This document shows, piece after piece, positions 37,397-48,196 of a stretch of DNA of 64,000 nucleotides; the stretch's first letter is position 1; every line of letters begins with the position of its first letter. A program made the position numbers and the translations under genes. The notes below the pieces were generated by a model. That model worked only from the letters and a program-made list of their open reading frames with translations. It did not search any database and was not told where the DNA came from. Origin of the DNA: Psychrobacter sp. Pi2-52 (GTDB lineage: Bacteria; Pseudomonadota; Gammaproteobacteria; Pseudomonadales; Moraxellaceae); assembly GCF_904846705.1 (NCBI RefSeq), contig NZ_CAJHBS010000018.1, positions 1 through 64,000 of the forward strand, read 5' to 3'.

Positions 37397-37919
37397 GTTA
37401 CATTTGCCAGCTCTAGACTATCTTGAGCGGGTAAAATAGAATAACCGAGAAAGCCATTATCTAACCAAGATAGTGGCTTTTTTGCTTGTTTTTTGTGCAA
37501 AAAACTCGATAATGTGACTTTTTTGGCAAAATTTATTGACAACGCTATTGTGAAGACCGTATAGTCTGCTGACAAGAGAAAACCAACTGTTTTCCTAAGT
37601 ATCTTGTCGCTATTCTCCTCGTGTTTATCAACAAAAACACAATCGTCATTATAAACACCATTGCTGAACAAAATGACTAAACGCAATTACTGATATTGAG
37701 TTTTTGACGCAGACTCTTATGTAGCCTTTTTTATCCTTATTTCTTATTACCTTGCCTCCAATGATGGCAATGCGTACATAAGCAGACATATAAAACCAAA
37801 ACTACATAAACTACAGCGCTGTGCACACCCATATCATCATATTACCGTTATTTTAATCACTGTCGTGACTTGTGCTGCTAATGGCATCTCTCATCTGATC
37901 AATTGCTAATGACCTATCT
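37397..37919. other. Region between trxA and rho, with rho leader
   Basis: 523 bp with the trxA terminator at its left end and then a long leader before rho. In E. coli rho is autoregulated through early termination in its leader; a similar role here is inferred from length alone. The leftward open frame of 191 codons in this stretch is judged not to be a gene because it overlaps trxA and has no ribosome binding site. Confidence 0.35.
37450..37483 (+). terminator. Terminator after trxA
   Basis: The arms AAAGCCATTATCT and AGATAGTGGCTTT (with one wobble pair) surround a five-base loop at 37450-37480 and end in a run of six T. Confidence 0.8.
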
Positions 37920-39188
37920 ATGAATCTTACTGAATTAAAGAAAAAATCAATCGCTGAGCTATTGGCTATCGCCAAAGAAATGGGTCTTGATAATATGGCG
38001 CGTAGCCGTAAACAGGACATTATCTTTGCTATTCTAAAAACCCATGCGCGTAACGGCGAAGCCATTTATGGTGACGGCGTACTTGAGGTTCTTCCTGATG
38101 GTTTTGGATTTTTGCGCTCATCAGAAGGCTCATATTTAGCCGGTCCTGATGATATTTATGTCAGCCCTAGCCAAATTCGCCGTTTCAGTCTAAAAACTGG
38201 TGACAGTATCGCTGGTACGATTCGTCCACCAAAAGATTCTGAGCGTTATTTTGCATTATTGAAAGTCGGCGAGATTAACTTTGATACGCCAGATCGCTCA
38301 CGTCATAAGCTTATCTTTGAGAACCTGACACCCCTATTCCCAACTGAGCATTTAAAACTTGAGCTTGGTAACGGAACCACTGAAGATTTGACTGGTCGTA
38401 TCATCGATCTAATCGCTCCGATTGGTAAAGGTCAGCGTTCTATCATCGTCGCACCGCCAAAAGCGGGTAAAACGATGTTGCTACAGACCATCGCGCAATC
38501 AATCACTCGTAATAATCCTGAATGTTACCTCATCGTACTATTGATTGATGAGCGTCCAGAAGAAGTCACCGAGATGGTGCGTACAGTACGCGGTGAAGTG
38601 GTTGCTTCTACTTTTGATGAGCCGCCACAGCGTCACGTACAAGTGGCTGAAATGGTCATCGAAAAGGCCAAACGTTTGGTCGAGCATAAGCAAGACGTGG
38701 TAATTTTACTTGATTCGATTACGCGTCTAGCACGTGCTTATAACACGGTTATCCCATCATCAGGTAAAGTATTGACGGGTGGTCTAGATGCCAATGCTCT
38801 AGAACGTCCAAAACGTTTCTTTGGTGCTGCGCGTAACGTGGAAGAAGGTGGTAGTTTGACCATTATTGCCAGTGCATTGATTGATACTGGCAGTAAGATG
38901 GATAGCGTCATTTTTGAAGAGTTTAAGGGAACGGGTAACCAAGAGATTACGCTTGAGCGTGACTTGGCTGAAAAACGTGTATTCCCTGCGATTAATATCA
39001 AAAAATCTGGTACACGCCGCGAAGAGCGTCTATTGGACGAAGACAAACTACGTAAAGTATGGATTTTACGCAAATTGCTTCAACCGATGGATGGCGTACA
39101 AGCCACTGAGTTTTTGTTGGATCGCCTAAAAGAAGCGAAAACCAACGATGAATTTTTTGAGCAAATGAAGCGTAAATCGCAAAACTAA
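37920..39188 (+). CDS. rho: Transcription termination factor Rho
   Basis: Hexameric RNA-dependent ATPase of 422 residues ending many transcripts. The N-terminal L-T-E-L-K-K-K-S helix and cold-shock-like RNA-binding domain ([16 protein letters not shown]) come first, then the RecA-type domain with Walker A P-K-A-G-K-T (Lys184) and [12 protein letters not shown], and the R-loop. There is no N-terminal insertion, so the length is the short classical one. No clear ribosome binding site is in the few bases before the ATG. A terminator at 39234 follows. Confidence 0.98.
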   Translation: MNLTELKKKSIAELLAIAKEMGLDNMARSRKQDIIFAILKTHARNGEAIYGDGVLEVLPDGFGFLRSSEGSYLAGPDDIYVSPSQIRRFSLKTGDSIAGTIRPPKDSERYFALLKVGEINFDTPDRSRHKLIFENLTPLFPTEHLKLELGNGTTEDLTGRIIDLIAPIGKGQRSIIVAPPKAGKTMLLQTIAQSITRNNPECYLIVLLIDERPEEVTEMVRTVRGEVVASTFDEPPQRHVQVAEMVIEKAKRLVEHKQDVVILLDSITRLARAYNTVIPSSGKVLTGGLDANALERPKRFFGAARNVEEGGSLTIIASALIDTGSKMDSVIFEEFKGTGNQEITLERDLAEKRVFPAINIKKSGTRREERLLDEDKLRKVWILRKLLQPMDGVQATEFLLDRLKEAKTNDEFFEQMKRKSQN

Positions 39189-39505
39189 TTTTTAGTTAGC
39201 TTGCTAGACATATTCAGCTTCGATTTGATATTAAGACTACCTATAGGTAGTCTTTTTTATGGCAGCATCAAAATATTAATAGTTAAGCCGATTAAACTAT
39301 GCTGCTCTGTCGTTCACAGCCATTGCCGATGATACAGTACGGCAACATCGCTTACATCTCATTTGCAAAGTTTAGCGTTTTTACTACGACTATATTATTA
39401 GTAACGGATTATTATGACAGACAGTAGGAATGTACTTGAAAATATCATGGACACAGTATTTTGAAGGTATTGTATTTTAAACTTGATGACTTAATAGGTG
39501 ATAAT
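39189..39505. other. Region between rho and the small lipoprotein gene
   Basis: 317 bp holding the rho terminator and the upstream region of the lipoprotein gene. No further gene was seen. Confidence 0.35.
39234..39258 (+). terminator. Terminator after rho
   Basis: AGACTACC and GGTAGTCT form an eight-pair stem around TATA (39234-39253), followed by T residues to 39258. Confidence 0.85.
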
Positions 39506-39733
39506 ATGAAATTTGCTAAAACGATCGCAATGACTGCAATTACTAGCTCAGCACTAATCATGACTGGTTGTAACTCTTATAGTGGTATGAGCAACACCGC
39601 TAAAGGTGCTACTGCTGGCGCAGCAGCTGGTGCTCTTATTAGAAGCAAAGGCGACAGCAAAGATATCGCACGCGGCGCATTGGCTGGTGCAGCGATTGGC
39701 GGTGCTGGTGGTTATGTTCTTGACAACAACTAA
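39506..39733 (+). CDS. Small glycine-zipper lipoprotein
   Basis: A 75-residue lipoprotein. The signal peptide ends in I-M-T-G-C, with the lipidated Cys at residue 22. The mature part is rich in Gly and Ala in a zipper pattern (A-T-A-G-A-A-A-G-A and L-A-G-A-A-I-G-G-A-G-G), separated by a charged stretch, typical of short glycine-zipper envelope proteins such as the YMGG or OsmB types. The ATG at 39506 has AGGTG five bases upstream; the upstream in-frame codons do not. Function is not known; maturation would need Lnt. Confidence 0.85.
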   Translation: MKFAKTIAMTAITSSALIMTGCNSYSGMSNTAKGATAGAAAGALIRSKGDSKDIARGALAGAAIGGAGGYVLDNN

Positions 39734-39791
39734 ATCTCTCTACGCTGATATTATTTGACAATTGATTGAGTAATATCAGATAAAAGATGAT

Positions 39792-39823
39792 AAAAAAGCC
39801 TGCAATTCGTTGCAGGCTTTTTT
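39792..39823. terminator. Bidirectional terminator with TTCG loop
   Basis: AAAAAAGCCTGCAA (39792-39805) and TTGCAGGCTTTTTT (39810-39823) are perfect complements around the stable tetraloop TTCG. It serves the lipoprotein gene and, from the other side, the zinc peptidase gene. Confidence 0.93.
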
Positions 39824-39929
39824 ATGTCTTAATTTTTACTATAAATCTATGCACTAGACTTATAATCAAAAACATCAGTATTAGAAATACATCGTTAGTC
39901 AAATACATGACTACTAATATGTATGGCCG

Positions 39930-40817
39930 TTAAAGTGCACCACTGAACGTATCGCAAGATTGTACATTACCGCTTTCTAGACCACGGGTGAACCATTCGA
40001 CACGTTGTTGACTGGTACCATGAGTAAAGTTATCAGGCACTACTGCACCACCACTCGCTTTCGCTAGACGATCATCACCGATTTGACCAGCTGCATTCAC
40101 CGCTTCATCAATATCACCAGCCTCTAAAAACTGTACACGCTCTTGATTGCGCTGTGCCCATACACCAGCAAAACAATCCGCTTGCAACTCTTGCAATACT
40201 GATAGCTTATTGGACTGTGCTTGGGTCACTTGCTGACGAGCTTCATTGACCTGTTGGCTAATGCCCAATAGCGTCTGAACATGATGACCTACCTCATGCG
40301 CTATCACATAGGCCTGTGCGAAATCGCCAGCCTTACCTTGGTTCTCTTCACCACCAGAGCCTTGCTGATCGCCTGAAATACCAAGATTCTGACGCATCTC
40401 TACGAAGAATGACGTATCCAAATAAACAGTCTGATCCCCTGGACAATAAAATGGACCTGTTGCAGAGCTAGCACTACCACATGCAGAGCTAACCTGACCA
40501 TTAAACAAAATCAATGACGGTTCTTGATAAGTGCTACCAGCTTCGTTAAAGATTTGATGCCAGACTTCTTCTGTATCTGCTAGTACAACTTTCACAAACT
40601 GCGTGTCTCGGTCTGTGCTGGTTGCAAGCTCGGTAGATGACTCACTACCACCGCCTGTGACCGCTTGTCCTGTCTGTAATGCGGTCATTGGGTTTACCCC
40701 AAATACCAACCACAAAATACCTGCGATGATAATGCCACCAATACCACCGCCGATCATCTTACCGCCACCTGTGCTAGAGCGCACATTCGAGCTACCTCGT
40801 CTACCTTGCCATTTCAT
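39930..40817 (-). CDS. YpfJ family neutral zinc metallopeptidase
   Basis: Membrane-anchored putative peptidase of 295 residues. The N-terminal K-W-Q-G-R-R-G-S-S-N-V is the family signature, followed by one membrane segment (about 27-46: G-I-I-I-A-G-I-L-W-L-V-F-G) and then a zinc domain with H-E-V-G-H from His174 to His178. The late D-C-F-A-G-V-W-A fits a third-ligand helix. Substrate unknown. The ATG at 40817 has AGGAA eight bases upstream; the TTG at 40832 overlaps the site. It shares the terminator at 39792 with a convergent gene. Confidence 0.9.
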   Translation of the reverse strand: MKWQGRRGSSNVRSSTGGGKMIGGGIGGIIIAGILWLVFGVNPMTALQTGQAVTGGGSESSTELATSTDRDTQFVKVVLADTEEVWHQIFNEAGSTYQEPSLILFNGQVSSACGSASSATGPFYCPGDQTVYLDTSFFVEMRQNLGISGDQQGSGGEENQGKAGDFAQAYVIAHEVGHHVQTLLGISQQVNEARQQVTQAQSNKLSVLQELQADCFAGVWAQRNQERVQFLEAGDIDEAVNAAGQIGDDRLAKASGGAVVPDNFTHGTSQQRVEWFTRGLESGNVQSCDTFSGAL

Positions 40818-41361
40818 AACTCTATTCCTCAAATATAGATTGATTCATTATTTCTATTAACCACTATCTCTATTAACCACTACTTCTATTAATCTTTACT
40901 TATGTTATATGTTATTTGGCTGGTTAATCCACGCTATGACCTAGTCTACTATCCTAAAAGCAAGTAGAAACTTATAAAATTGCTAACTTAACTATGATTT
41001 ATGTAATACAGGACGATAATCGGACTACTTAACTTCATTTTTACCCATAAAAATGGGATTGATATCGACAATTCGGGACAATAAATAAGAACTAAAAAAA
41101 CGCTCAATCCTTCTGATGTCATTGATTATACGTCGATTAATTTGGCTTCTTGTATTAAAAAGTATATCGGATAGAGAAAGTAAAATATTATTTTAAATTT
41201 TATTGTTACTTAATTGTACAGGCTATTTCTATTTACTTAGAAAACCTATAGAATGCGTGGAAGCTGAGTAGCTGCGACTAAGACTAGTTGAATTCTGAAA
41301 AATCTCGGATTTCGACCTTTGTTGCTGCTACTGCTCATTTCATTTTTCCGGAGAAAACCAT
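40818..41361. other. Divergent intergenic region peptidase / acidic lipoprotein
   Basis: 544 bp between divergent genes. It holds a three-unit tandem repeat (40851-40898) in the peptidase leader and the promoter region of the lipoprotein gene. No further gene was seen. Confidence 0.35.
40851..40898. repeat. Three 16-bp tandem repeats upstream of the peptidase gene
   Basis: Units start at 40851, 40867 and 40883; the first two share 15 of 16 bases (TTTCTATTAACCACTA type) and the third is degenerate. They lie within about 80 bp of the peptidase start codon, so copy number could affect its leader. Confidence 0.8.
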
Positions 41362-41718
41362 ATGAAACTTAAATTACTTGCTCTAGCTGGTATCATGACT
41401 GCAACTATGGGCCTTACTGCCTGTGACAGCAACAAAGAAAACGCTGCTGAAGATTTATCTGACGCACAAGAAGAAGTGCAAGACGCTTCTGAAGAGCTAA
41501 ACGAAGCTGCTGCTGAAGGCGAAGTAACTGCTGATGCTGACGCTGCTGTTGCTGAAGCTGAAGCTGACATCGCTGATGCTCAAGTTGCTACTGCTACTGA
41601 CGAAATGGACGCTGAAGTTCCTGTAGACGGCGACACCACTAGCGTAGACGTAGCTAGCGAAACTGATACTGCTGCTGTTGAAGCTTCTGACGAAGTAGTA
41701 GTTGAAGAAGCTCAGTAA
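41362..41718 (+). CDS. Small acidic lipoprotein
   Basis: A 118-residue lipoprotein. The signal peptide ends in G-L-T-A-C with Cys21. The mature part is strongly acidic and Ala-rich (many Glu, Asp, Ala and Val, no Trp or Pro-rich patch) and probably extended or helical. A helical coil is suggested by E-E-L-N-E-A-A-A-E. Function is unknown. CGGAGAA before the ATG is the ribosome binding site. It belongs with the other acidic low-complexity protein at 15150. A strong terminator follows. Confidence 0.85.
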   Translation: MKLKLLALAGIMTATMGLTACDSNKENAAEDLSDAQEEVQDASEELNEAAAEGEVTADADAAVAEAEADIADAQVATATDEMDAEVPVDGDTTSVDVASETDTAAVEASDEVVVEEAQ

Positions 41719-41750
41719 TTTATTGTTCATACAATAGATAAACTGTAGTA

Positions 41751-41779
41751 AAAAAAGAGAGCTTACGCTCTCTTTTTTT
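41751..41779. terminator. Terminator after the acidic lipoprotein gene
   Basis: GAGAGC and GCTCTC flank a four-base loop, extended by A and T runs on either side, giving a stem of over ten pairs usable on both strands. Confidence 0.88.
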
Positions 41780-41887
41780 ATGCCTAAAATTTGTGTCATT
41801 TGAGATAACTGCTGAGATCAACTTTACGTTATCTTATGCAGACACCCATAAGCTAGAAAACAGCGATATGTAGATGTGTACTAGATA

Positions 41888-41918
41888 TCTTATGAGTTTT
41901 ATGTAAAAACCCATAAGA
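41888..41918. other. Hairpin downstream of ihfA
   Basis: TCTTATGAGTTTT (41888-41900) and AAAACCCATAAGA (41906-41918) pair with one mismatch around a five-base loop. It lies 30 bp past the ihfA stop but lacks a clear T tract on the minus strand, so it may slow decay or pause rather than end transcripts. Confidence 0.4.
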
Positions 41919-41947
41919 CATCCATCTTATCACTATGCCAGCATAAA

Positions 41948-42247
41948 TTAAGCCTCGAACAGACGCTCATCTACCTTTTGACGGAACTTCTGCCCCGTTT
42001 TAAAAGTTACTACTCTACGTGCAGATACTGCCACTGGTTCGCCCGTCTTTGGGTTACGGCCTGGACGGCTGTTTTTATCTTTAAGCTCAAAGTTGCCAAA
42101 GCCTGAAAGCTTGACCTCTTTGCCATCAATCAAACTCTCTGACAGCTCATCAAAAAAGTTCTCCACCAGACAGCGACCTTCTTGGCGTGTTAGGTTTAGG
42201 TGACTCATCAAATGCTCAATCATGTCAGATTTGGTTAAGGTGCTCAC
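41948..42247 (-). CDS. ihfA: Integration host factor alpha subunit
   Basis: DNA-bending protein of 99 residues that pairs with IHF beta (not in the window). The DNA-binding arm reads [11 protein letters not shown], and F-G-N-F-E-L-K-D-K precedes it. The start is GTG at 42247 with AGGAG seven bases upstream. It lies downstream of pheT in the classical pheS-pheT-ihfA order. Confidence 0.96.
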   Translation of the reverse strand: MSTLTKSDMIEHLMSHLNLTRQEGRCLVENFFDELSESLIDGKEVKLSGFGNFELKDKNSRPGRNPKTGEPVAVSARRVVTFKTGQKFRQKVDERLFEA

Positions 42248-42401
42248 AGTACGACTCCTATGCTATGTCGTGATGTCGAATATCATGGTTTAGCGGTATG
42301 AGGGTTAAGGCTAGCTATTATAAAGGTTTTTTGACCATTTTTTAACAAAGTCTTTATTAAAATCCTTTATTAATAACCACTTAACTTATGCTATGAATAG
42401 C

Positions 42402-42441
42402 AATGCTCCGTAGCCTCATGGTAAAAAGACTACAGAGCATT
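42402..42441 (-). other. Hairpin between pheT and ihfA
   Basis: AATGCTCTGTAG and CTACGGAGCATT on the minus strand form a 12-pair stem with one wobble and a 16-base loop. It lacks a T tract, so it is more likely an mRNA structural or processing element than a terminator. Confidence 0.4.
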
Positions 42442-42462
42442 GGGGATAATATTTACTAAATG

Positions 42463-44862
42463 TTAGCTGTCGCGCAGCTGTACAGAATGCTGGTCAGTTA
42501 GCGCTTGTACCACTTTATCTGTGGCAGTCTTGACGGCTTCATCAGACAGCGTTTGCGTACTGTCTTGCCATATCAGTGCAAATGCTAGCGAGCGCTGGCC
42601 TGCTGGTACTTTATCACCTTGATAGACATCAAATAACCAGAGATCAGTCAATAGATTACCTGCCGCAGTTCGCACGGTTGTCTCTAGCGTCTGCAAACTG
42701 ATGTCACTGTCTACCAAGATAGCAATATCGCGGCGTACTTGCGGGAACTTGCTTGGTGTCGTGATAGCATGCTGCTCACGTGCAATCGTCAATAGCGGTG
42801 CCAGTGACAATTGAGCGACCCATGTAGTAGGCAGATCTAACTGCTTAGCAGTATTTGGGTGCAACTGACCCAACCAACCAACGTATATATCATCGATATA
42901 TAACTTAGCGCTTTGTCCTGGATGCAGGAAGCTCAGCGTACTACGCTCATAGCGGATACGTGCGCTATCGATTTGCGCTGGTAATAGCTGCTCAATGTCA
43001 TGCTTTAGGTCATAAAAATCTAAAGCACGGTTTTGATAAGCTTGCTCGCTCCATATATCACCAACTGCGACTAAAGCAATACTTGGCGTTTGTACTAAGT
43101 CACTAATGCTTTGTCCAACAAAGCTAAGACCTGTCTCAAAGAAACGTACACGTGGCTGCTGACGATTTAAGTTATATTGCACGCAAGGCAGTAGGCTCGA
43201 TAGCAAGGTACGACGCATAACGGCTAGGTCACTAGAGATAGGGTTTGCCAGTGCCAACACCTCCCCTAGCGCTTCGTCATCAAGCAAGGCTTCTAGTTTT
43301 GCATCACTAAAGCTAAAGCTAATCGCTTCCATATAGCCGTTGTCGACCAATGCGAGCTTCATCTCATGGGTCAAATCCGCAGTATCATCATAATCCATAC
43401 TGACTTGCAAATGTGGCAGGACGCTTGGAATATTGTCATAGCCATAGATACGAGCAATCTCTTCGATTAAGTCCTCGCGGATACTCATATCAAAACGATA
43501 AGATGGCGGCTTGCAAATCAGTGAATCGCTCTGCTGCTCTACGTCAAAACCCAACTGAGTCAAGATACGTACCATCTCAGTTGGTTCAATATCAATCCCA
43601 ATGACATCACGAACTTTCGCGATTGGCAATGTAATCGGTGCGCGTGCTGGCAAATGCTCAAGGTTTTCGGCCGTGACTATTTGACCTGCTTCCCCGCCAG
43701 TAATACTGGTGATTAAATCACAAGCTCGTGCCAACGCTAATGCTGGCAATTCAAAGTCGACGCCGCGCTCAAAACGCTGAGATGCGTCGGTATGTAGTCC
43801 AAAACGACGTGCGCGTGCAGCAATAGCTAGCTGATTAAAGAAAGCACTTTCCACAACGATATTGGTCGTACTATCAGTGACACTGCTACGCTGACCACCC
43901 ATGATACCAGCCAGTGCCAAGGCACCTTTATCATCAGCAATCACAAGCTCATCACCCGTCAAGGTAACGGTTTGCTCATTTAGCAAAGTAATGGTTTCAT
44001 CAGGCTGTGCCAAACGTACAACGATATCACCTTCGATCGTGTCTGCGTCAAACGCATGTAACGGTTGACCCAACTCCATCAGTACATAGTTGGTCACATC
44101 GACCAAGAAGTTGTGTGAACGTAGGCCCGACTGTACTAGCGCATCTTGCATCCATTTCGGAGTATCGATGCTACGGTCAATATTGCGAATTGATTGCAAA
44201 AGATAGCGAGGACACGCTTCCTTTGCATCGACTGTCACAGCTGGTGTTGCGGCAGTGCCAGCAGTATTGGCCGAGATTTCTGGCATTTGTACAGGTAAGT
44301 CGTTGATGACAGATATTTCACGAGCGATACCACGTACGCTAAAGCAATCACCACGGTTTGGGGTGATTGAGATATCCAATATTTGATTATCTAAACCTAG
44401 ATATTCACGAATATCTGTACCAACTGGTGCATCTTCAGGCAGCTCAAGCAAGCCATCTATATCATCGACTAAATCAATTTCAGAAGCGCCGCATAGCATG
44501 CCATTTGAGGCCACACCGCGTAGTTTGCTCTTTTTGATTTTAAACCCTTTCTTATCATCGCTTGGCAATACCGCACCAACGGTAGCAACCGGTGCTTTCA
44601 TACCGACGGTCACGTTAGGCGCGCCGCAGACAATTTGTAATGGCTCAGCGTCACCGATATTTACCTGCGTGACACGTAATTTATCTGCATCAGGATGCTG
44701 CTCAACGCTGATGACTTCACCGACAACCACACCGCTAAAAGCACGGGCAACTGCATAGCGATCATCAATCTCAAGACCTGCCATAGTCAACTGTTCGGCT
44801 AACTGTTCGCTAGTATTTGTAGGGTTTACCCACTGACGTAGCCACTGTTCGCTAATTTTCAT
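42463..44862 (-). CDS. pheT: Phenylalanyl-tRNA synthetase beta subunit
   Basis: Large subunit of 799 residues of the alpha2-beta2 enzyme that charges tRNA-Phe. The N-terminal tRNA-binding fold (about 40-150: G-V-V-V-G-E-V-I-S-V-E-Q-H-P-D-A-D-K), B3/B4 editing domain, B5 domain and C-terminal anticodon-binding domain are in the usual order, and the length matches. The ATG at 44862 opens M-K-I-S-E-Q-W-L-R, the family start. The gap from pheS is 188 bp, longer than in many genomes. Confidence 0.97.
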   Translation of the reverse strand: MKISEQWLRQWVNPTNTSEQLAEQLTMAGLEIDDRYAVARAFSGVVVGEVISVEQHPDADKLRVTQVNIGDAEPLQIVCGAPNVTVGMKAPVATVGAVLPSDDKKGFKIKKSKLRGVASNGMLCGASEIDLVDDIDGLLELPEDAPVGTDIREYLGLDNQILDISITPNRGDCFSVRGIAREISVINDLPVQMPEISANTAGTAATPAVTVDAKEACPRYLLQSIRNIDRSIDTPKWMQDALVQSGLRSHNFLVDVTNYVLMELGQPLHAFDADTIEGDIVVRLAQPDETITLLNEQTVTLTGDELVIADDKGALALAGIMGGQRSSVTDSTTNIVVESAFFNQLAIAARARRFGLHTDASQRFERGVDFELPALALARACDLITSITGGEAGQIVTAENLEHLPARAPITLPIAKVRDVIGIDIEPTEMVRILTQLGFDVEQQSDSLICKPPSYRFDMSIREDLIEEIARIYGYDNIPSVLPHLQVSMDYDDTADLTHEMKLALVDNGYMEAISFSFSDAKLEALLDDEALGEVLALANPISSDLAVMRRTLLSSLLPCVQYNLNRQQPRVRFFETGLSFVGQSISDLVQTPSIALVAVGDIWSEQAYQNRALDFYDLKHDIEQLLPAQIDSARIRYERSTLSFLHPGQSAKLYIDDIYVGWLGQLHPNTAKQLDLPTTWVAQLSLAPLLTIAREQHAITTPSKFPQVRRDIAILVDSDISLQTLETTVRTAAGNLLTDLWLFDVYQGDKVPAGQRSLAFALIWQDSTQTLSDEAVKTATDKVVQALTDQHSVQLRDS

Positions 44863-45050
44863 AAATATCTCGGATCAGAATTTTATAATAAAGATGTTGG
44901 AGTAAAGCTTGGCGAATTCATTTGCTATAGTCAATCCTATATAAATTAGATACAGCGTCAGGCTCGCTCAGTCTACGATTTGTAGCACTTTCACTCACTT
45001 TCCTTGGATCTAAATTATCTTGAACTGACTATATAGCTATAAAAAAAACT

Positions 45051-46181
<1,131 letters not shown>

Positions 46182-46305
46182 CTATGTTTATATAAAAGAT
46201 TAATATAAAGGCTGGTTATAAGAATGGCTTGAATATTTAGACGATGATAAGCGTGTTTTTACTCAATAAAGTTCAATATAAAGCACGCTTAAAATAATTT
46301 AATAT

Positions 46306-46336
46306 AAAAAAAGCCACCGACCAGCGGTAGCTTTTA
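46306..46336 (-). terminator. Terminator after rplT
   Basis: On the minus strand AAAAGCTACCG and CGGTGGCTTTT pair with one wobble around a five-base loop and run into seven T residues. It lies about 100 bp past rplT. Confidence 0.78.
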
Positions 46337-46433
46337 TTAATATCATACTATTAATCAATATTAGTCCTATCCATTTAGACAATTGCTTATAAATAATTAT
46401 TTAAAAGCATCATACCTAAAGGACGGTTAATAT

Positions 46434-46790
46434 TTAGGCCAATTCCGCTTTTGCTTTTTCGACCAATGCTGTGAAAGTCGCTGCATCATGCATAGCGATG
46501 TCTGCTAGAACGCGACGATCGATTGCGATGTTTGCTTTTTTCATGCCATTGATGAAGCGGCTATAGCTTAAGCCGTTTAAGCGTGCACCAGCATTGATAC
46601 GTGCGATCCAAAGACGACGGAAAGTACGTTTCTTGTTGCGACGGTCACGATAAGCATATTGACCAGCTTTGGTCACTGCCTGTACCGCTACGCGGTAAAC
46701 ACGTGAACGGGCACCGTAGTAGCCTTTTGCGCGCTTTAAGATTTTTTTGTGACGGCGATTTGCCTGTACACCACGTTTTACACGGGCCAT
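46434..46790 (-). CDS. rplT: 50S ribosomal protein L20
   Basis: Basic 23S rRNA-binding protein of 118 residues; early assembly protein of the 50S subunit. The basic start [15 protein letters not shown] is the family signature and the length is normal. In many bacteria L20 represses its own operon by binding its leader. It lies 135 bp after rpmI. Confidence 0.98.
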   Translation of the reverse strand: MARVKRGVQANRRHKKILKRAKGYYGARSRVYRVAVQAVTKAGQYAYRDRRNKKRTFRRLWIARINAGARLNGLSYSRFINGMKKANIAIDRRVLADIAMHDAATFTALVEKAKAELA

Positions 46791-46925
46791 AATTTACTCC
46801 AAGATTTTTTAATCACTGTTAAGCGAGTGATGATGCCGTTAAATAACAAACATCATTGTCAGATTGCAAAGTCAAATATCATTTCATCAGATAGTTTTCA
46901 ATCAAAGATAGATGACAGTAGGCTA

Positions 46926-47123
46926 TTAAATGTATGGGCACATACGACGAACTGCTGCTTCGTCAGATTTATGTACCAACTTAAGACCACGCAATTGGCG
47001 AATACGCTTAGCTGATTTCTTGGTCAAAATATGGCTTTTGAATGCTTGCTTACGCTTGAAGCCATTCGCTGTTTTTTTGAAGCGTTTAGCTGCGCCGCTT
47101 CTGGTTTTCATCTTAACTTTCAT
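46926..47123 (-). CDS. rpmI: 50S ribosomal protein L35
   Basis: Basic 65-residue ribosomal protein. The start [15 protein letters not shown] is diagnostic. In most relatives infC and often thrS precede it; neither does here. A promoter at 47235 is proposed. The ATG at 47123 has AGAGG upstream. Confidence 0.98.
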   Translation of the reverse strand: MKVKMKTRSGAAKRFKKTANGFKRKQAFKSHILTKKSAKRIRQLRGLKLVHKSDEAAVRRMCPYI

Positions 47124-47564
47124 GATGATTTGCCTCTTTTTCTGTTTTAGAACCTGGTCGTCAAATAGTCATGCTGAATAATCGTTATATAAATAACCAC
47201 TAAACCTCTATTTGCCTCGAGGTGGGAGGCGCTATTTTAGCAGATAGTGCCTTGTTTTGCCAAGTAAAGTTTTGGCGAGGTTTTAGTAGACAATATAGAC
47301 AAGTAATCAGCATCAGATAAGCGATAGCAGCTCTCTTAAAAGCCTTAATAAAACGGCTGATTTTTATCCAAATAGATTGAATGTCAGCCTAAGCTGTGCT
47401 TAAGTAGAGACTGAGCTATATATTCATATAAACATCATTAAAACCCGTTTATTCACCATACGTATTTAAGCTGGAATGCATAGCTATAACGATAACGATA
47501 ACAATGCTGCTAACCTACGGCATGATAAATAGAATAATCTTTGGCCATCACTCTAGGAGATAGT
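47124..47564. other. Divergent intergenic region rpmI / thioesterase
   Basis: 441 bp holding the rpmI promoter and a leader of about 110 bases which includes a small inverted repeat GCCTC/GAGGC just after the promoter. L20 binding in this leader is possible but not shown. The right half holds the thioesterase promoter region. No infC or other gene was seen. Confidence 0.4.
47235..47264 (-). promoter_or_regulatory. Candidate promoter of rpmI-rplT
   Basis: On the minus strand TTGGCA (47259-47264) and TAAAAT (47235-47240) are 18 bases apart, followed by a GC-rich AGCGCC discriminator, as is usual for growth-rate-controlled ribosomal genes. Confidence 0.5.
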
Positions 47565-48008
47565 GTGTCAAAACAAGAGTTAGTATTCGACGACGACTTG
47601 TTTGTTTTTGAGACAGTGATGCGTGTGCGTCATACGGAAGCCGACGCAGGACAGCATATGACGGTAGAATCTCTGACAGCGCTATTGTCCGAAGCACGGC
47701 TAAGATTTCTATACGCTAAAGGGGTCAAAGAAATCAACGCAGACCATCAAGGCTTGATTATTGATAAATTGCAGCTAGATATTGTGAGCCGTATCCGCGT
47801 ACGAGAAGAGCTATTATTTGAAGTGGGTGTCGAGCCTATATATGATAATGGCGGTAATATAATCCTAAAAGTCGCGCGGATGCACACGGGCGAGATAGTA
47901 GCAAAAGCGCGCCAGCATTTTCTAGGTTACGACTTTAACCTCAATAAAGTGACTAAGCTTGATAACTCAATCAAAGAAGCGCTATATCCGCATTTATTTA
48001 GACTGTAG
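47565..48008 (+). CDS. Hotdog-fold thioesterase-like protein
   Basis: Soluble protein of 147 residues with a 4-hydroxybenzoyl-CoA thioesterase-like hotdog fold: V-R-H-T-E-A-D-A-G-Q-H-M takes the place of the usual Asp-containing loop, followed by the helix L-T-A-L-L-S-E-A-R-L-R-F-L, then I-R-V-R-E-E-L-L-F-E-V. The start GTG 47565 has AGGAG five bases upstream; a TTG at 47541 lies before the site and is rejected. Its substrate is unknown. It is divergent from rpmI and followed 188 bp later by hisIE. Confidence 0.83.
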   Translation: MSKQELVFDDDLFVFETVMRVRHTEADAGQHMTVESLTALLSEARLRFLYAKGVKEINADHQGLIIDKLQLDIVSRIRVREELLFEVGVEPIYDNGGNIILKVARMHTGEIVAKARQHFLGYDFNLNKVTKLDNSIKEALYPHLFRL

Positions 48009-48196
48009 AATCGCTTGTTATAAATAGTATGCTGTCATTTAGCATAATTGCACTCTATGGCGCATTTAGTTGACATGATGTTGCTAGCTGTCAGCATATT
48101 GTAGAGCATTTCAGATAATCTCCCCGCTTTAATCATAAGTAGTATAATTGCTTATCACTCTTTTTCACTTTCTACCTATAAGACGACAAATACATT

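Noticed and set aside
37111..37686. Leftward 191-codon open frame over trxA
   Set aside because: It covers trxA on the opposite strand, lacks a ribosome binding site and has no recognisable domain.
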